The position numbers were made by a program, and so were the translations under genes. 52,538 nucleotides of DNA from Gemmatimonadota bacterium (lineage in GTDB: Bacteria > JAAXHH01): assembly GCA_026702745.1 (NCBI GenBank), contig JAPPBT010000010.1, forward strand, positions 1 to 52,538, in the 5' to 3' direction. Below the pieces are notes generated by a model, which saw only the letters and a list, made by a program, of their open reading frames with translations, did not search any database and had not been told where the DNA came from. Positions 30,512 to 40,231 of the stretch are shown here, piece after piece (position 1 is the stretch's first letter; each line of letters begins with the position of its first letter).

Positions 30512-31465
30512 TCAGGGAATGCCCCAGTTCCCTGGATTGAGCAGGTAGGGATCGTCCAGCGCCATATCTTCCAATGCCAGCAGAATCTCCTCGCTAAGGC
30601 CGCGGCCGTCCGACACAGAGACGGCTTCATCCAGGTATGCCATCCTGTCGGCGCCGACGATTACGGTAGAGATCTCCGCGATAGACAGGACGAAGCGCAG
30701 GGCCAGTTCGGGCAGGCTGTATCGGGTCGCGGATTGGATTTCGACCAGCCGGTCGATGTGCGCGACAAGAGGCTTCAGCCTTTCAGGCATGAACCTGTTC
30801 TTCTCGGTCAAGGCGCCTTTCAGCAGCACGGACCGCACGATGACGCCCACGCCCTGTCGTTGCGCCTCCGGAATGACCCGTTCCAGGTAGCGGCGGTCCA
30901 GGATATTGCAGGGGATCTGCAGGGTGTCCCAACGACCATCCTCGATGACCGCCAGCGCCGCCTCCTCACTGTAGGACGAGTAACCCGCAAACCGGACCTT
31001 GCCCGCCTTTCGGGCCCGGTCGAGCTCTTCCATCACCTCGCCGTCCCGGATCATTCGAAGTTCCAGCTCGAGCAGGTCCCGGCCGTGTACCTGCAGCAGG
31101 TCGATGTGGTCGGTCTGGAGCCTTGACAGACTCCGGTCGATGGACGCGGCGATGCTCCGCCTCGATTCGGCGTAGTCCAGTCCTTCTTCCAGCCGGTGCA
31201 CGCACTTGGAGGCGAGCACATATTCGGACCGCCGGCCCCCGAGCGCCCGGCCGATGATCTCCTCGCTGTTTCCGTACAGCGCCGCCGTGTCGATGAAGTT
31301 CACGCCTGAATCGATCGCCCGGTTGAGCAGATTCCGGGCGTCGGTCTCCGCGGGCACGCCGGGTTCGCCCTCCGCCTTCAGGCCGTACTCCATGCCCAGC
31401 TCGACCGTGCCGAGGGAGACTTCGGAAACGCGCAGTCGGGTTCGCCCCAGGTTTCTGTACTGCAC
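30512..31465 (-). CDS. Aldo/keto reductase
   Basis: A 317-residue aldo/keto reductase with the family opening MQYRNLGRTRLRVSEVSLGTVELG. The tetrad residues are visible as Asp and Tyr in FIDTAALYGNSEEIIG, Lys in LASKCVH and His in LLQVHGRD. NADPH-dependent carbonyl reduction is the family role; substrate unknown. The start is GTG (31465) with GGGAG upstream and the conserved start of the family. An ATG at 31510 would add 15 residues unlike the family. It is the distal gene of the minus-strand run that contains moxR and the DUF4175 gene. Confidence 0.88.
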   Translation of the reverse strand: MQYRNLGRTRLRVSEVSLGTVELGMEYGLKAEGEPGVPAETDARNLLNRAIDSGVNFIDTAALYGNSEEIIGRALGGRRSEYVLASKCVHRLEEGLDYAESRRSIAASIDRSLSRLQTDHIDLLQVHGRDLLELELRMIRDGEVMEELDRARKAGKVRFAGYSSYSEEAALAVIEDGRWDTLQIPCNILDRRYLERVIPEAQRQGVGVIVRSVLLKGALTEKNRFMPERLKPLVAHIDRLVEIQSATRYSLPELALRFVLSIAEISTVIVGADRMAYLDEAVSVSDGRGLSEEILLALEDMALDDPYLLNPGNWGIP

Positions 31466-31526
31466 CGTTCGACTCCCGCTGTCAGGGGGAACGCCCCCGC
31501 TATGCCCCATGCCGGCCCACCGGCAT

Positions 31527-32483
31527 TCAGGCGTTCATTATGCCTACGTGGTCCGCGGCGCACCGGCCCAGGGCTTCAAGGTCGTAGCCGCCCTCCAGGA
31601 GGGAAACCAGCCGGCCCCCGCACGCGTCTTCCGCGAAGTCCAGCACCAGGCGGGACATGACCTGGAAACCCGCATCCGTGACCAGGGTACCGGAGAGCGG
31701 ATCGTCCACGTGGGCGTCGAACCCCGCCGAAAGGATGAGGAGATCCGGGCTGTATGCTTTCATGGCCGGCAGGATCGTGCCGCGCAAAGCATCGACGAAA
31801 ACCTCGTCGCCGGATCCTGCGGAGACCGGCACATTCAACGTGTAACCCGTACCTTCTCCCGTGCCTTTCTCCCGCTCCGCGCCGGTGAAGGGATAGAGGG
31901 GCGACTGGTGAACGCTGAGATAATACACGGACGGGTCTTCCTCGAAAATCTCCTGGGTCCCGTTGCCATGATGGACGTCCCAGTCCAGCACAGCCACCCG
32001 TTCCACCCCGAACTGCGACTGGGCGTACCGAGCCGCGACGGCGGCGTTGTTGTAGATGCAGAAACCCATTCCCCGGTCGGATTCGGCGTGATGACCGGGA
32101 GGCCGGGCGACGCAGAATACACGGTCCGCTTCCCCGGTCAACACCGCGTCGACCGCCCGCATGGCCGCGCCGGCGGCCAGCCTGGCCACGTTCTCGGATG
32201 CCGAGGAAACGGTGGTGTCGCCAGTGGGCAGATTCCGGTATCCCCTACCGCACCAGTCGACTACGGCGTCGACATAGGCCGCGTCGTGGACGGCCTTGAT
32301 CCGCGCCTCGTCGGCCGGCGCGGGCGAGAGGCCCAGCAGGCCGGCCTGCTGGGCGCCGGCGGGCATGTCGCCGGACACGCCCAGGTGGGCAAGCACGGAG
32401 GTCATGCGACCGGGCCGCTCAGGATGATAGGGACCTGTATCGTGCAGGAGGAAGTCGGGGTGGGTGATCAATGCGGTGGGCAT
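31527..32483 (-). CDS. Histone-deacetylase-like (arginase/deacetylase fold) zinc hydrolase
   Basis: A 318-residue protein of the HDAC/acetoin utilization/acetylpolyamine deacetylase superfamily. The metal and catalytic residues are in RPPGHHAES (His131, His132), VLDWDVHHGNGTQEIF (Asp169, His171) and AGFDAHVDDPL; EGGYDLEALG carries the conserved Tyr. Bacterial members deacetylate small molecules such as polyamines or acetyl-CoA-derived substrates; the real substrate is unknown. The start is the ATG at 32483, not the frame's earlier position (32552), because PTALITHPDF is the family start. Confidence 0.88.
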   Translation of the reverse strand: MPTALITHPDFLLHDTGPYHPERPGRMTSVLAHLGVSGDMPAGAQQAGLLGLSPAPADEARIKAVHDAAYVDAVVDWCGRGYRNLPTGDTTVSSASENVARLAAGAAMRAVDAVLTGEADRVFCVARPPGHHAESDRGMGFCIYNNAAVAARYAQSQFGVERVAVLDWDVHHGNGTQEIFEEDPSVYYLSVHQSPLYPFTGAEREKGTGEGTGYTLNVPVSAGSGDEVFVDALRGTILPAMKAYSPDLLILSAGFDAHVDDPLSGTLVTDAGFQVMSRLVLDFAEDACGGRLVSLLEGGYDLEALGRCAADHVGIMNA

Positions 32484-32535
32484 GTTGTCGCGACAGGGAC
32501 GAAGGTCTCCGGGAACCGGACCAACGGCAGGGTCT

Positions 32536-35500
32536 TCAGTTGCGGTTCCCATTCCTGGATAGATTCTCGAAATAGTCGTTCACCAGGTCCCGGTACCCCG
32601 GCGGGACATCCTCTTCCCGGGCGAGGTAGAGCCGTTCGCTCCGGCGCATGTCCCGGACTTCCGCCCGCAGGCCATCGTAGTAGTCCACGAGACTGCGGGC
32701 CATGTTCAGGTGGAGCTCGTTCCATGCTCCCCGGTCGATCTTCCACGGTTCGTCACCCAGGGCGAGCGCCCGGTCCAGGTCGTCCTGCAGCTGGCGCGAC
32801 TCCCGGGACATCTGCGGGACCTGTCCCGAAAGGTCCCGAAGGCGTTGCAGCTGACGCTGGTAATCCCTCGAGATCTGATCGAGCGTCTCTGAATTGGGAA
32901 TACCGCGGTTCAACCGGTAGAGCCGGCGCTGCAGTTCCTGCCAGTCGGACATGGCTTCCCGCGCGCTGTCCTGCGTCCGGGCGAGGTGGTCCATGTCCCG
33001 GGTAATCAACTTGTCCCGCGCGGTGCGGACCATTTCTGCGAGCCGGTCCAGCACCGCGGAGATCTCCGCCTCCGTTCGGGCGGACTGGTCCAGGGAATTC
33101 CGGTTCAAAAGGCGCTTCGACCGCTCGATCTCTTCGCTTAACCGTTCCTCATCGATCATCTCGACGGCCCGGTCCGCTGCCGCCGCCGTCTCGGGCTGCA
33201 CCCGGGACGAACTCCTGGCGAGGAATTCCAGGTCTTTCTCGAGACGTTCGAGATCCGAACGGATTTCCTCCTTCGCCCCCTCCAGACCCCTCATCCGATC
33301 GCGCAGGAACCGGTCCAGGCGCCGCTCCTTCGATGACTCGTCCAACCCGCCGCGCCGTGAATCGATCGCGTCCAGGCGATTGAGAATGCCTTCGTATCCG
33401 CCTTCTTTCTCCTCCTTCAGCGCGTTGACGTTCCGTTCGAGCTGCTCCTGCCGGACGGCAAGCTGGTCCGCCTGCTTTACGGCTTCCCGCGCCAGCCGCT
33501 CCAGCGACGCACCCTGTGCCCGCTGCAGTTGGCTGGACGCGTCGGCCAGATGCCGCGCGGCCTGGGCGCCGCCTTCCGCCGCCGTCTGGAGGCGGTCCCT
33601 GCGCAGTTGCTCGATTGATTCGCCCATCGACTCGGAACTCTCGCGCAGGTCGCGGTCCGCCTGGTCCAGCATGGGACGTTGCGCTCCTGATTGCGTGCCG
33701 CGCGCGTCCGAGGGATTCCTGGCTCCGGAAAGCGACCGGGCGATCTCCTCCGTCTCCGCCCTGAGATCCCGCTGGGTCCTGGTCAGCCGGTCCAGTTCCC
33801 TCCGGCGCTCGGCTTCCGGGCGTTCTTCGTCGTCCGCCAGCTTCTGAATCCGCTCATTCACGCGCTGTTGGCGCCGGGCCAGGTCCTGGACCCGTTGCTG
33901 GTGCTCGTCGATGCTCTGTTCCCGTTCCCGTTCCAGGGCCGGTTGGTCAGGGACCTCGTACCTGTTCCGCTCGTCATCCAGCTCGAGTTCGGAGGTGTCC
34001 GACAGGTCGAGTGGCGCCCTGCCCGACATACTGCGTTGCTGGCTCACCGTGAACTCCCGCATCTGCGCATCGAGCCTCGTGAGGTACATGAGCGCCTCGC
34101 GTTCGTGGGCAAGTGCCTCGTCGATTTCACCTGAACGAAGCGCTTCGGAAGCCGACGCCATCGGCGTCTGCGCCAGTTCCAGCGATTCGACCATCTTCAT
34201 GGCTTCCTGCGAGATGCCGACCATGAAACGCATGAACATGAGCGCTTCTTCCACCTGCCCCCGCAGTTCGTCCTGGACCGCCGCGATGGCCTCGAGGTCC
34301 CCTTCCACCCGGGTACCGGGTTCCGCCGCGAGCGTCCGCTTAACCCGCCACGTCGCCGAGATGATCTCCTTCTGCTTGCGGGAGAGCTGTCTCGTCTGCA
34401 TCACGTCGTCCCCTGCTCCTCCCCCGCCGCCTCCGCCTCCGCCTTCAGCCTGGCGGTAGGTTGCATCGAATGGCTTGATCTCGATAAAGTAGATATCCGT
34501 CGCGGATGTGCCGGCTTCAGTCCTGCGGTCGCCCGCCTCCGCGTAGTAGGCGACGAAATCTCCCGGCTGGACCCCGAGGTTCTCGAGGTAAACCACGTGT
34601 TCTCCCTCCCAGACCGTGCCGCTCGATTCGCGCTGCAATGCGCCCAGGTCCACGACGACTTCGTCGCCGCCGTTCACCGCGTAGTTGAGGGAAAAGGACG
34701 CCAGGCCGAAGTCATCCTCGGCCTCGGCGCGTATCAGGACTTCATCGACGGGGGAAACCCGCGTGTCTCGCTCCGGTTCGAGGATGGCCACCCGGGGTGC
34801 GCGGTCCTGAAGCGCCCGGACGTAATACTCCACCGGGTCGTCGTTCGCGATGCCGTCTGAATCCACCACGTGTATCGAGTAGGAAAGGTCCTCGCGCACG
34901 ACGAAGGCACCCTCGAGGTCCTCCCCGGCCACTTCCAGTTCAAGGGACCGGCCGTCGCTGAAGCGCATCGCGCCGGATACCACCGGTTTGCTCGCCGTGA
35001 TGCGCAGGGCGACCCGCGTGCCCACCGGCGCCGTGATGTCTCCGCGGTCTTCCTCGGTCTTCGGGACGAGTTCCATGTAGTCCGGGAATGCGTACCTGGC
35101 GTCGATCCGTTCGACATAGGGCGGATCGATGGCGGTAATCTGGAATTCACCCGACCGGGTTTCGGAGACGGCGACGTAGTACCGAGCGTTCTCACCGATC
35201 CCGTGGATATCGCCGGCGAAGGTCCGCTCGCCGTCCGTCCCATACAGATCCAGTGTCGACCAGTCTTCGTCCTGTCCGAACCGGACGAACAGGCTCGGAT
35301 CCGGGGCAAGACCGCTGCCCAGGATGGCGGTGACAGTCAGGCTGTCGCCGCGTTTCACCCGCACGTCACCGGGTTCCACGCGTATGCCGACGGGCAGGGC
35401 CGGTTCCAATTGGGTCCACGATACCAGGCGGAGGGCGGACCGGCCGAAATAGCCGGGTTCAATCAGGATCATGACGGCGAGGACCAGGACGGCGCCGGCC

Positions 35501-35961
35501 GCGGCAGCCTGAAGGCGGGCGTGGCGCCTGCGGTCCACGATCTTCTTGTATTCGATCTGCTCGGTATAACCGGCTACGTACTCCAGCACCTGGTCCATCA
35601 GGTCCTTCTGGGGTCGCCGGAGCTGCGCGTCGCCGTATTCCACGGCGCTGACCAGGGCGTCGTTCAGCGCGGGATGCCGTTCTTCAATATAACGGGCGAT
35701 CTGCAGGTCCGTGGGCGATTGACGGAGCGGCGCGAGCAGAAACCTGAAAGCCAGCCAGCCGAGGATCCCAGCGGTGGCGGCCAGGAAGAGGACCCTGGCC
35801 AGTCCACCGGGGTCGAAGAAATGAACGACCGTCACGCCGATGAGGAAGAGCATGACCCCGGTGATCGCGATGACCGAGACGCCGCGGAAGACCAGCATGG
35901 CACGCCAACGGCGAAGTACGCTACGCAGGGCATCTTGAAGGATGGATCGTTCCGTCGACAT
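32536..35961 (-). CDS. DUF4175-family large membrane-anchored coiled-coil protein
   Basis: A 1141-residue protein. Two membrane segments sit near the N-terminus (about 22-48 and 55-75) and one near 155-170 (AAAAGAVLVLAVMILI). A beta-rich middle (about 190-500) resembles Ig/cadherin-like domains. A Gly run near 520-530 begins a long charged coiled coil (about 540-1100). DUF4175-type proteins usually accompany moxR, DUF58 and VWA genes, as here; the role is likely envelope assembly or stress signalling, not proven. It starts 3 bp after the VWA stop. Confidence 0.75.
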   Translation of the reverse strand: MSTERSILQDALRSVLRRWRAMLVFRGVSVIAITGVMLFLIGVTVVHFFDPGGLARVLFLAATAGILGWLAFRFLLAPLRQSPTDLQIARYIEERHPALNDALVSAVEYGDAQLRRPQKDLMDQVLEYVAGYTEQIEYKKIVDRRRHARLQAAAAGAVLVLAVMILIEPGYFGRSALRLVSWTQLEPALPVGIRVEPGDVRVKRGDSLTVTAILGSGLAPDPSLFVRFGQDEDWSTLDLYGTDGERTFAGDIHGIGENARYYVAVSETRSGEFQITAIDPPYVERIDARYAFPDYMELVPKTEEDRGDITAPVGTRVALRITASKPVVSGAMRFSDGRSLELEVAGEDLEGAFVVREDLSYSIHVVDSDGIANDDPVEYYVRALQDRAPRVAILEPERDTRVSPVDEVLIRAEAEDDFGLASFSLNYAVNGGDEVVVDLGALQRESSGTVWEGEHVVYLENLGVQPGDFVAYYAEAGDRRTEAGTSATDIYFIEIKPFDATYRQAEGGGGGGGGGAGDDVMQTRQLSRKQKEIISATWRVKRTLAAEPGTRVEGDLEAIAAVQDELRGQVEEALMFMRFMVGISQEAMKMVESLELAQTPMASASEALRSGEIDEALAHEREALMYLTRLDAQMREFTVSQQRSMSGRAPLDLSDTSELELDDERNRYEVPDQPALEREREQSIDEHQQRVQDLARRQQRVNERIQKLADDEERPEAERRRELDRLTRTQRDLRAETEEIARSLSGARNPSDARGTQSGAQRPMLDQADRDLRESSESMGESIEQLRRDRLQTAAEGGAQAARHLADASSQLQRAQGASLERLAREAVKQADQLAVRQEQLERNVNALKEEKEGGYEGILNRLDAIDSRRGGLDESSKERRLDRFLRDRMRGLEGAKEEIRSDLERLEKDLEFLARSSSRVQPETAAAADRAVEMIDEERLSEEIERSKRLLNRNSLDQSARTEAEISAVLDRLAEMVRTARDKLITRDMDHLARTQDSAREAMSDWQELQRRLYRLNRGIPNSETLDQISRDYQRQLQRLRDLSGQVPQMSRESRQLQDDLDRALALGDEPWKIDRGAWNELHLNMARSLVDYYDGLRAEVRDMRRSERLYLAREEDVPPGYRDLVNDYFENLSRNGNRN

Positions 35962-35964
35962 GGA

Positions 35965-38148
35965 TCACCTGTGCGTTCGATTCGCCAGCAGGGTCTCTCC
36001 GAGGACCAGGGCGATGAGCGTGAATCCCAGGATCCACCAGAGCCCCTGGCGGCGTTCAACTTCGGCGTCCCGGACCAACCGGTCCTGCGACTCGGTTTCC
36101 CGTGCTTCCGGACTCACGGCCACGGGATTGATCAGGGCCGCGGCGAAGGCTTCCGCGTCCATCCTGGTGAAGTCGGATTCACGGGTGTCGAGGTTGACCG
36201 CGAAGGTCTGCCGCCCTACCGCCGACTGCACCCGGTACAACCCCGGTTGACGCGTCTGCGTGAACAGCTTCCTGCCCGACCGGGACGTTTCCACCGGGAC
36301 CAGCTCGCCGGATGGAAGTTCCACGTGTTGCGCGTCGTCCGGCAGCCTGACGGCCTCCCCCGCGAGGCGGTACAAACCGGCCCCGCGCTCGTGCATCGAT
36401 CCGCGGGAGGCCAGGTAGTCTATACTCTCGTACAGAAAAGGAACGAACACCTCCCGTATGGGAAAATCGGTCCACGCAAGGTCGAAGGTGGACAGGACCA
36501 GGAACGTGCGGCCGTTTCCCAGGGGCTTCTCCGCGACGGCGGCGGCGCCGTCATCGAAACGAGCCGGGACCGACGCCGAGGAGTCCGGTTCGAACCGTGC
36601 TGTGCGGTAGAATCGTACCGTTCCGAAATCACCGTGCCGGGGACCGGAAAAGGGCTGGAAGACAGGGTGCTGATAATTCACGTCCGTCAGCAAACGGTAC
36701 CGGTCTCGCGGGCTGTCCGGCGACGAAAGCGATGCAATGCGTCCCGGCAGCAGTTCGCCGAAGGATGAATTGAATATACCCGAAGATACGGCGGGATTCA
36801 AGGCGATTATCAGACTGCCGCCCGATCGCACGTACCCGGTCAGTCTGTCCTTCGCGGCCCTGGGCAGGACGGACAGGTTGGCCGAGACGACCACGTCGTA
36901 TTCCGACGGATCGATGGCGGTCAGCACGTCCGGTGACCGAACGTCCACGACGACCGGCGGGTCGAGGCGCAGCGACAGCGCCTGGGACAGGTAGTACGCG
37001 GCCTCCGACGGTCGGTCCGGCCGCGATCTTTCCTCCAGGCAGAGGACCCGCACGGGCGTAGGCGCGTTCACGGTAAAGTAAAATCGGTTGTCCACCGGGA
37101 GCGCATCTGCCCCCAGTATCACTTCGCCCGTATTCGTGGCCGATCCGAAAGTCTGCCGGAAGAGCTCAACCCGGCCGGAGCGCGGGGGAATGTCGACCCG
37201 CCGCTTCCCGGTCTCGATCCCGTTGACCCGGAGCGTGACCTCGTCCCGGAAGGGTGCTTGTCCGAAGTTTCTTATCCGGACAGCCACCTCCAGGATACGG
37301 CCACCCTCGGATAGCGTGCGTGCCTCCCCGTCCGGCGTGCGTGCCTCCCCGTTCGGCGTACGACCTTCTCCGTCCAGTGCGGCCGACGACACTCCGCTGG
37401 TGAAGGCCGACGATTCCCCGCTGGCAACGGTCGGGATCTCCACACCGGTGACGGCGGAATTTTCGTCCTGCGCGTCGCCCACGTCGATCATCCGGAGCTG
37501 GATGCCCGGACTGAGCCTCCATCCCCCGGACCGTGGATTCCAGCCGGACTGTTGGAAATCCGAAACGAGGTAGACCGTCCGGCGGTCGAAGTCCGACCCG
37601 CTTAACTGGTCGTCGGCGGCGCGCAACGCCTCCACGTAGTCCGTCGCCTGGTAAGTCGCATTGACTTCGGTGTCCAGCAGCACGGGCAGTTCGGATTGGT
37701 TCGACCCAAGCTCCCGTACGACCTGTGCCTGGACGGCGAAGGTCAGCAGCGCCGCCTGGTCACCGGTCTGCAGATCGTTCAGGATATCGGCCGCCTGTCT
37801 CTTCGCCAGGGCGATGCGGTTCCCATATCCCATGCTGTAGGAGGTGTCGACCAGGATGGCCACCGCTTCAGGCTGGGTGCCCGCGAAGACGGTTTCCTCC
37901 TGGTCCCGAAGGAAGGGCCGTGCGAAAATCACGGCCAGGAGCGCGCAGGCCGCCATGCGCAGCAGCAACAGCAGGAGGCGGCGGAATCGCTGCTGCCGGA
38001 CAATGGCCCGTTGGGACGAGACGAGGAAACGGACCATGCTGAACACGTGGATCCCGGCCCGCTGCCTTCGCACCAGGTGCAGGATCAGCGGTACCGCGGC
38101 GCCCAGCGCGCCGAAGAGGAACGTGAGATTCAGGAAGGCCAGGTCCAT
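35965..38148 (-). CDS. BatA-type VWA membrane protein
   Basis: A 727-residue protein with two N-terminal transmembrane segments (about 5-25 and 57-77). A von Willebrand A domain carries the metal-binding motif DTSYS (Asp101-Ser105) in VAILVDTSYSMGYGNRIALAK. Beyond about residue 350 are large beta-type regions; GLYRLAGEAVRL lies near 610, and a final membrane helix WILGFTLIALVLGETLLAN sits near 705-722. Such proteins work beside MoxR AAA+ ATPases at the inner membrane. A 21-bp in-frame repeat encodes part of a Gly/Arg/Thr-rich linker near residues 255-280. Confidence 0.85.
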   Translation of the reverse strand: MDLAFLNLTFLFGALGAAVPLILHLVRRQRAGIHVFSMVRFLVSSQRAIVRQQRFRRLLLLLLRMAACALLAVIFARPFLRDQEETVFAGTQPEAVAILVDTSYSMGYGNRIALAKRQAADILNDLQTGDQAALLTFAVQAQVVRELGSNQSELPVLLDTEVNATYQATDYVEALRAADDQLSGSDFDRRTVYLVSDFQQSGWNPRSGGWRLSPGIQLRMIDVGDAQDENSAVTGVEIPTVASGESSAFTSGVSSAALDGEGRTPNGEARTPDGEARTLSEGGRILEVAVRIRNFGQAPFRDEVTLRVNGIETGKRRVDIPPRSGRVELFRQTFGSATNTGEVILGADALPVDNRFYFTVNAPTPVRVLCLEERSRPDRPSEAAYYLSQALSLRLDPPVVVDVRSPDVLTAIDPSEYDVVVSANLSVLPRAAKDRLTGYVRSGGSLIIALNPAVSSGIFNSSFGELLPGRIASLSSPDSPRDRYRLLTDVNYQHPVFQPFSGPRHGDFGTVRFYRTARFEPDSSASVPARFDDGAAAVAEKPLGNGRTFLVLSTFDLAWTDFPIREVFVPFLYESIDYLASRGSMHERGAGLYRLAGEAVRLPDDAQHVELPSGELVPVETSRSGRKLFTQTRQPGLYRVQSAVGRQTFAVNLDTRESDFTRMDAEAFAAALINPVAVSPEARETESQDRLVRDAEVERRQGLWWILGFTLIALVLGETLLANRTHR
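37316..37378 (-). repeat. 21-bp in-frame tandem repeat, 3 copies, in the VWA gene
   Basis: Units at 37316-37336, 37337-37357 and 37358-37378, pattern GTGCGTGCCTCCCCGTYCGG; the third copy is diverged. They encode a repeated Gly-Glu-Ala-Arg-Thr-Pro linker. Confidence 0.8.
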
Positions 38149-38184
38149 GACGCGTACCTGCGTGAGCGATGCACGGGTGAAGCT

Positions 38185-39096
38185 CTATCTTTTCACCATG
38201 CGCCTGCTCAGATAGGAAAAAAGCGCGAAGTCCAGCGGCCGGTCGGTCTCCATGCGTTCATAGTCGACCTGGATCTTCGCGCAACCGGTCCGGATCGATT
38301 CCATGAATTCCTCTACCGCCGCCAGGTAGTCCTCCCGGATGGCCGACGGCGCAACCGTGATCCGTTCGCCGGTCTCCGGGTCGTCGAACCGTGCGGTCTC
38401 GCTGAATGGGAAGGTGAGTTCTTCCCGGTCGACGATGTGAAAGACCAGTACTTCGTGACCCTTGAAGCGAAAGTGCATCAGGGCGTTCATCATCTGCTCG
38501 ACGTCGTCGATCAAATCGGAAATGAGGATGACCATTCCCCGCCTCGGCATCGATTCGGCGAGTTCGTGGAGAGGTTTCCCCATATCGGTCCCTTCGTCCG
38601 CGCGCAGTCCATCCAGGGCGGAGTGAATGGCGTGCCACTGGGTGTTTTTCGAACTGGGCGGCAGGTAGTCGTGTACGGCCCGGTCGAAGGTGACGAGTCC
38701 CACCCCGTCACCCTGCCGCAGTATGAGATACGCCAGTGAAGCCGCCAGGTAGGAACCGTATTCGAGCTTGTCCAGTGCGGTCGTCGCCGTGGCCGGCTGT
38801 CCGCCGTAACCCATGGACGCGCTGCGGTCGAGGAGTATCACACACTGCAGGTTCGTCTCGTCCTCGTATTCCTTGACGTAGTACCGGTCCGACCGCGCAA
38901 CGGCTTTCCAGTCCACGTGCCGGATGTCGTCACCCGGCGTATACTGCCGGTATTCCACGAACTCCACGCCGAAACCCCGGTACGGGCTCTTGTGGAGGCC
39001 GGAAACGAACCCTTCGACCACGATGCGGGCGCGCATTTCCATGGAGGAGAGACTGGAGAGCGTCCTCGGGTCCAGGAAGCGGGGTACTTCGGTCAT
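38185..39096 (-). CDS. DUF58 domain protein
   Basis: A 303-residue DUF58 protein, the standard partner of MoxR. The conserved YTPGDDIRHVDWKAVARSDRYYVKEYEDE is at about 51-79, followed by a VWA-like metal site in ILLDRSASMGYG. ISDLIDDVEQMMNALMHFRFKGHEVLVFHI fits the family. The function is presumed to be assembly or maturation of a metal- or envelope-linked complex with MoxR and the VWA proteins. It lies between the moxR 3' end and the VWA gene on the same strand. Confidence 0.9.
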   Translation of the reverse strand: MTEVPRFLDPRTLSSLSSMEMRARIVVEGFVSGLHKSPYRGFGVEFVEYRQYTPGDDIRHVDWKAVARSDRYYVKEYEDETNLQCVILLDRSASMGYGGQPATATTALDKLEYGSYLAASLAYLILRQGDGVGLVTFDRAVHDYLPPSSKNTQWHAIHSALDGLRADEGTDMGKPLHELAESMPRRGMVILISDLIDDVEQMMNALMHFRFKGHEVLVFHIVDREELTFPFSETARFDDPETGERITVAPSAIREDYLAAVEEFMESIRTGCAKIQVDYERMETDRPLDFALFSYLSRRMVKR

Positions 39097-39123
39097 GTCG
39101 GTGCCGTTGACTGATATGAGGGG

Positions 39124-39195
39124 TACATGCCGGACTGCGGCGCCCGTTACATGCCGGACTGCGGTGCCCGTTACATGCCGGACTGCGGCGCCGGT
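39124..39195 (-). repeat. 24-bp tandem repeat, 3 copies, carrying the moxR end and stop codon
   Basis: Units 39124-39147, 39148-39171 and 39172-39195, each with TACATGCCGGACTGCGG. The moxR gene ends Ala-Pro-Gln-Ser-Gly-Met-TAA; the next unit repeats this in frame and ends with a second TAA. The third unit reads Ala-Pro-Gln-Ser-Gly-Met-Tyr because the stop position has become TAC. That frame then stays open to a TGA overlapping the DUF58 ATG. Confidence 0.95.
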
Positions 39196-40208
39196 ACGGT
39201 CTCGAGCAGCCGGTCGACAATGCCCTCGGAGGTGATCTTCTCCGCTTCTGCGTAGAAATTGGTCAGGATCCGGTGACGCAGGACCGGGTGGGCGAGGGCG
39301 CGTATGTCGTCGCAGGAAACGTGTCCCCGGCCGTCGAGCAGGGCCCGTGCCTTGGCGCCCAGGATCAGGTACTGGGAGGCGCGCAGCCCGGCCCCCCAGG
39401 AAACCCAGTTCTTCACGAATTCGGGCGCTTCCTCGCCGGACGGCCTACTCGCGGATGCCAGGCGAACGGCGTACCGGGCAACCTGCTCGGAGACCAGGAC
39501 TTCCCGGACCAGGCGCTGGTAGTCACGGACCACCTCGCCGGACAGGACGGTGTCGACCGAGACCGTCTCGGCAGAGGTGGTCGCACGGGCTACGGCCACT
39601 TCGTCGTCTTCTTCGAGATACTCGATGTGGATGTTGAACATGAACCGGTCGAGCTGCGCCTCGGGCAGGGGATAGGTCCCCTCCAGCTCGATGGGGTTCT
39701 GGGTGGCGAGGACGAAGAAGGGTTCGACCAGCTGAAATGTCGTGCGGCCGGTGGTAACGCGGTGCTCCTGCATGGCTTCGAGCAGGGCGGCCTGGGTCTT
39801 GGGCGGCGTCCGGTTGATCTCGTCCGCCAGTACGATGTTGCCGAAGATCGGGCCCTTGATGAAGGTCAGTGAGCGCTGTCCCGTGGCCTTGTCCTCTTCC
39901 AGGATCTCGGTCCCGGTGATGTCGGCCGGCATGAGGTCCGGGGTGAACTGGATGCGCCGGAACTCCAGGTCCAGCACTTCGGCGAAAGTCTTGATGAGCA
40001 GAGTCTTTGCCAGGCCGGGCACGCCGGTCACGAGGCAGTGCCCTCCCGCGAACAGGGCAATCAGCACCTGTTCCAGGACGTCCTCCTGGCCGGTGATCAC
40101 CTTGCGCACTTCGGCCAGAATCTTCTCCCGACCCTCCTGGAAGGCTTCTATGCGTACCTGCCGGGGTCCTTCTTCGGTTGCGTGCTGCGCTGTGCCGCTC
40201 GTCGTCAT
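39171..40208 (-). CDS. MoxR-type AAA+ ATPase
   Basis: A 345-residue MoxR ATPase. Walker A is GVPGLAKT (residues 62-69), Walker B is VLADEIN (126-132), followed by TPPKTQAALLEAMQEHRVT and ATQNPIELEGTYPLPEAQLDRFMF, the core of MoxR sensors. These ATPases act as chaperones for VWA-containing complexes, which fits the neighbours DUF58 and BatA-like VWA. The UXS gene lies 30 bp upstream on the same strand. The 3' end is the 24-bp repeat described separately. Confidence 0.93.
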   Translation of the reverse strand: MTTSGTAQHATEEGPRQVRIEAFQEGREKILAEVRKVITGQEDVLEQVLIALFAGGHCLVTGVPGLAKTLLIKTFAEVLDLEFRRIQFTPDLMPADITGTEILEEDKATGQRSLTFIKGPIFGNIVLADEINRTPPKTQAALLEAMQEHRVTTGRTTFQLVEPFFVLATQNPIELEGTYPLPEAQLDRFMFNIHIEYLEEDDEVAVARATTSAETVSVDTVLSGEVVRDYQRLVREVLVSEQVARYAVRLASASRPSGEEAPEFVKNWVSWGAGLRASQYLILGAKARALLDGRGHVSCDDIRALAHPVLRHRILTNFYAEAEKITSEGIVDRLLETVPAPQSGM

Positions 40209-40231
40209 CGGCCGGGGTCCTTTCCGCCGGG

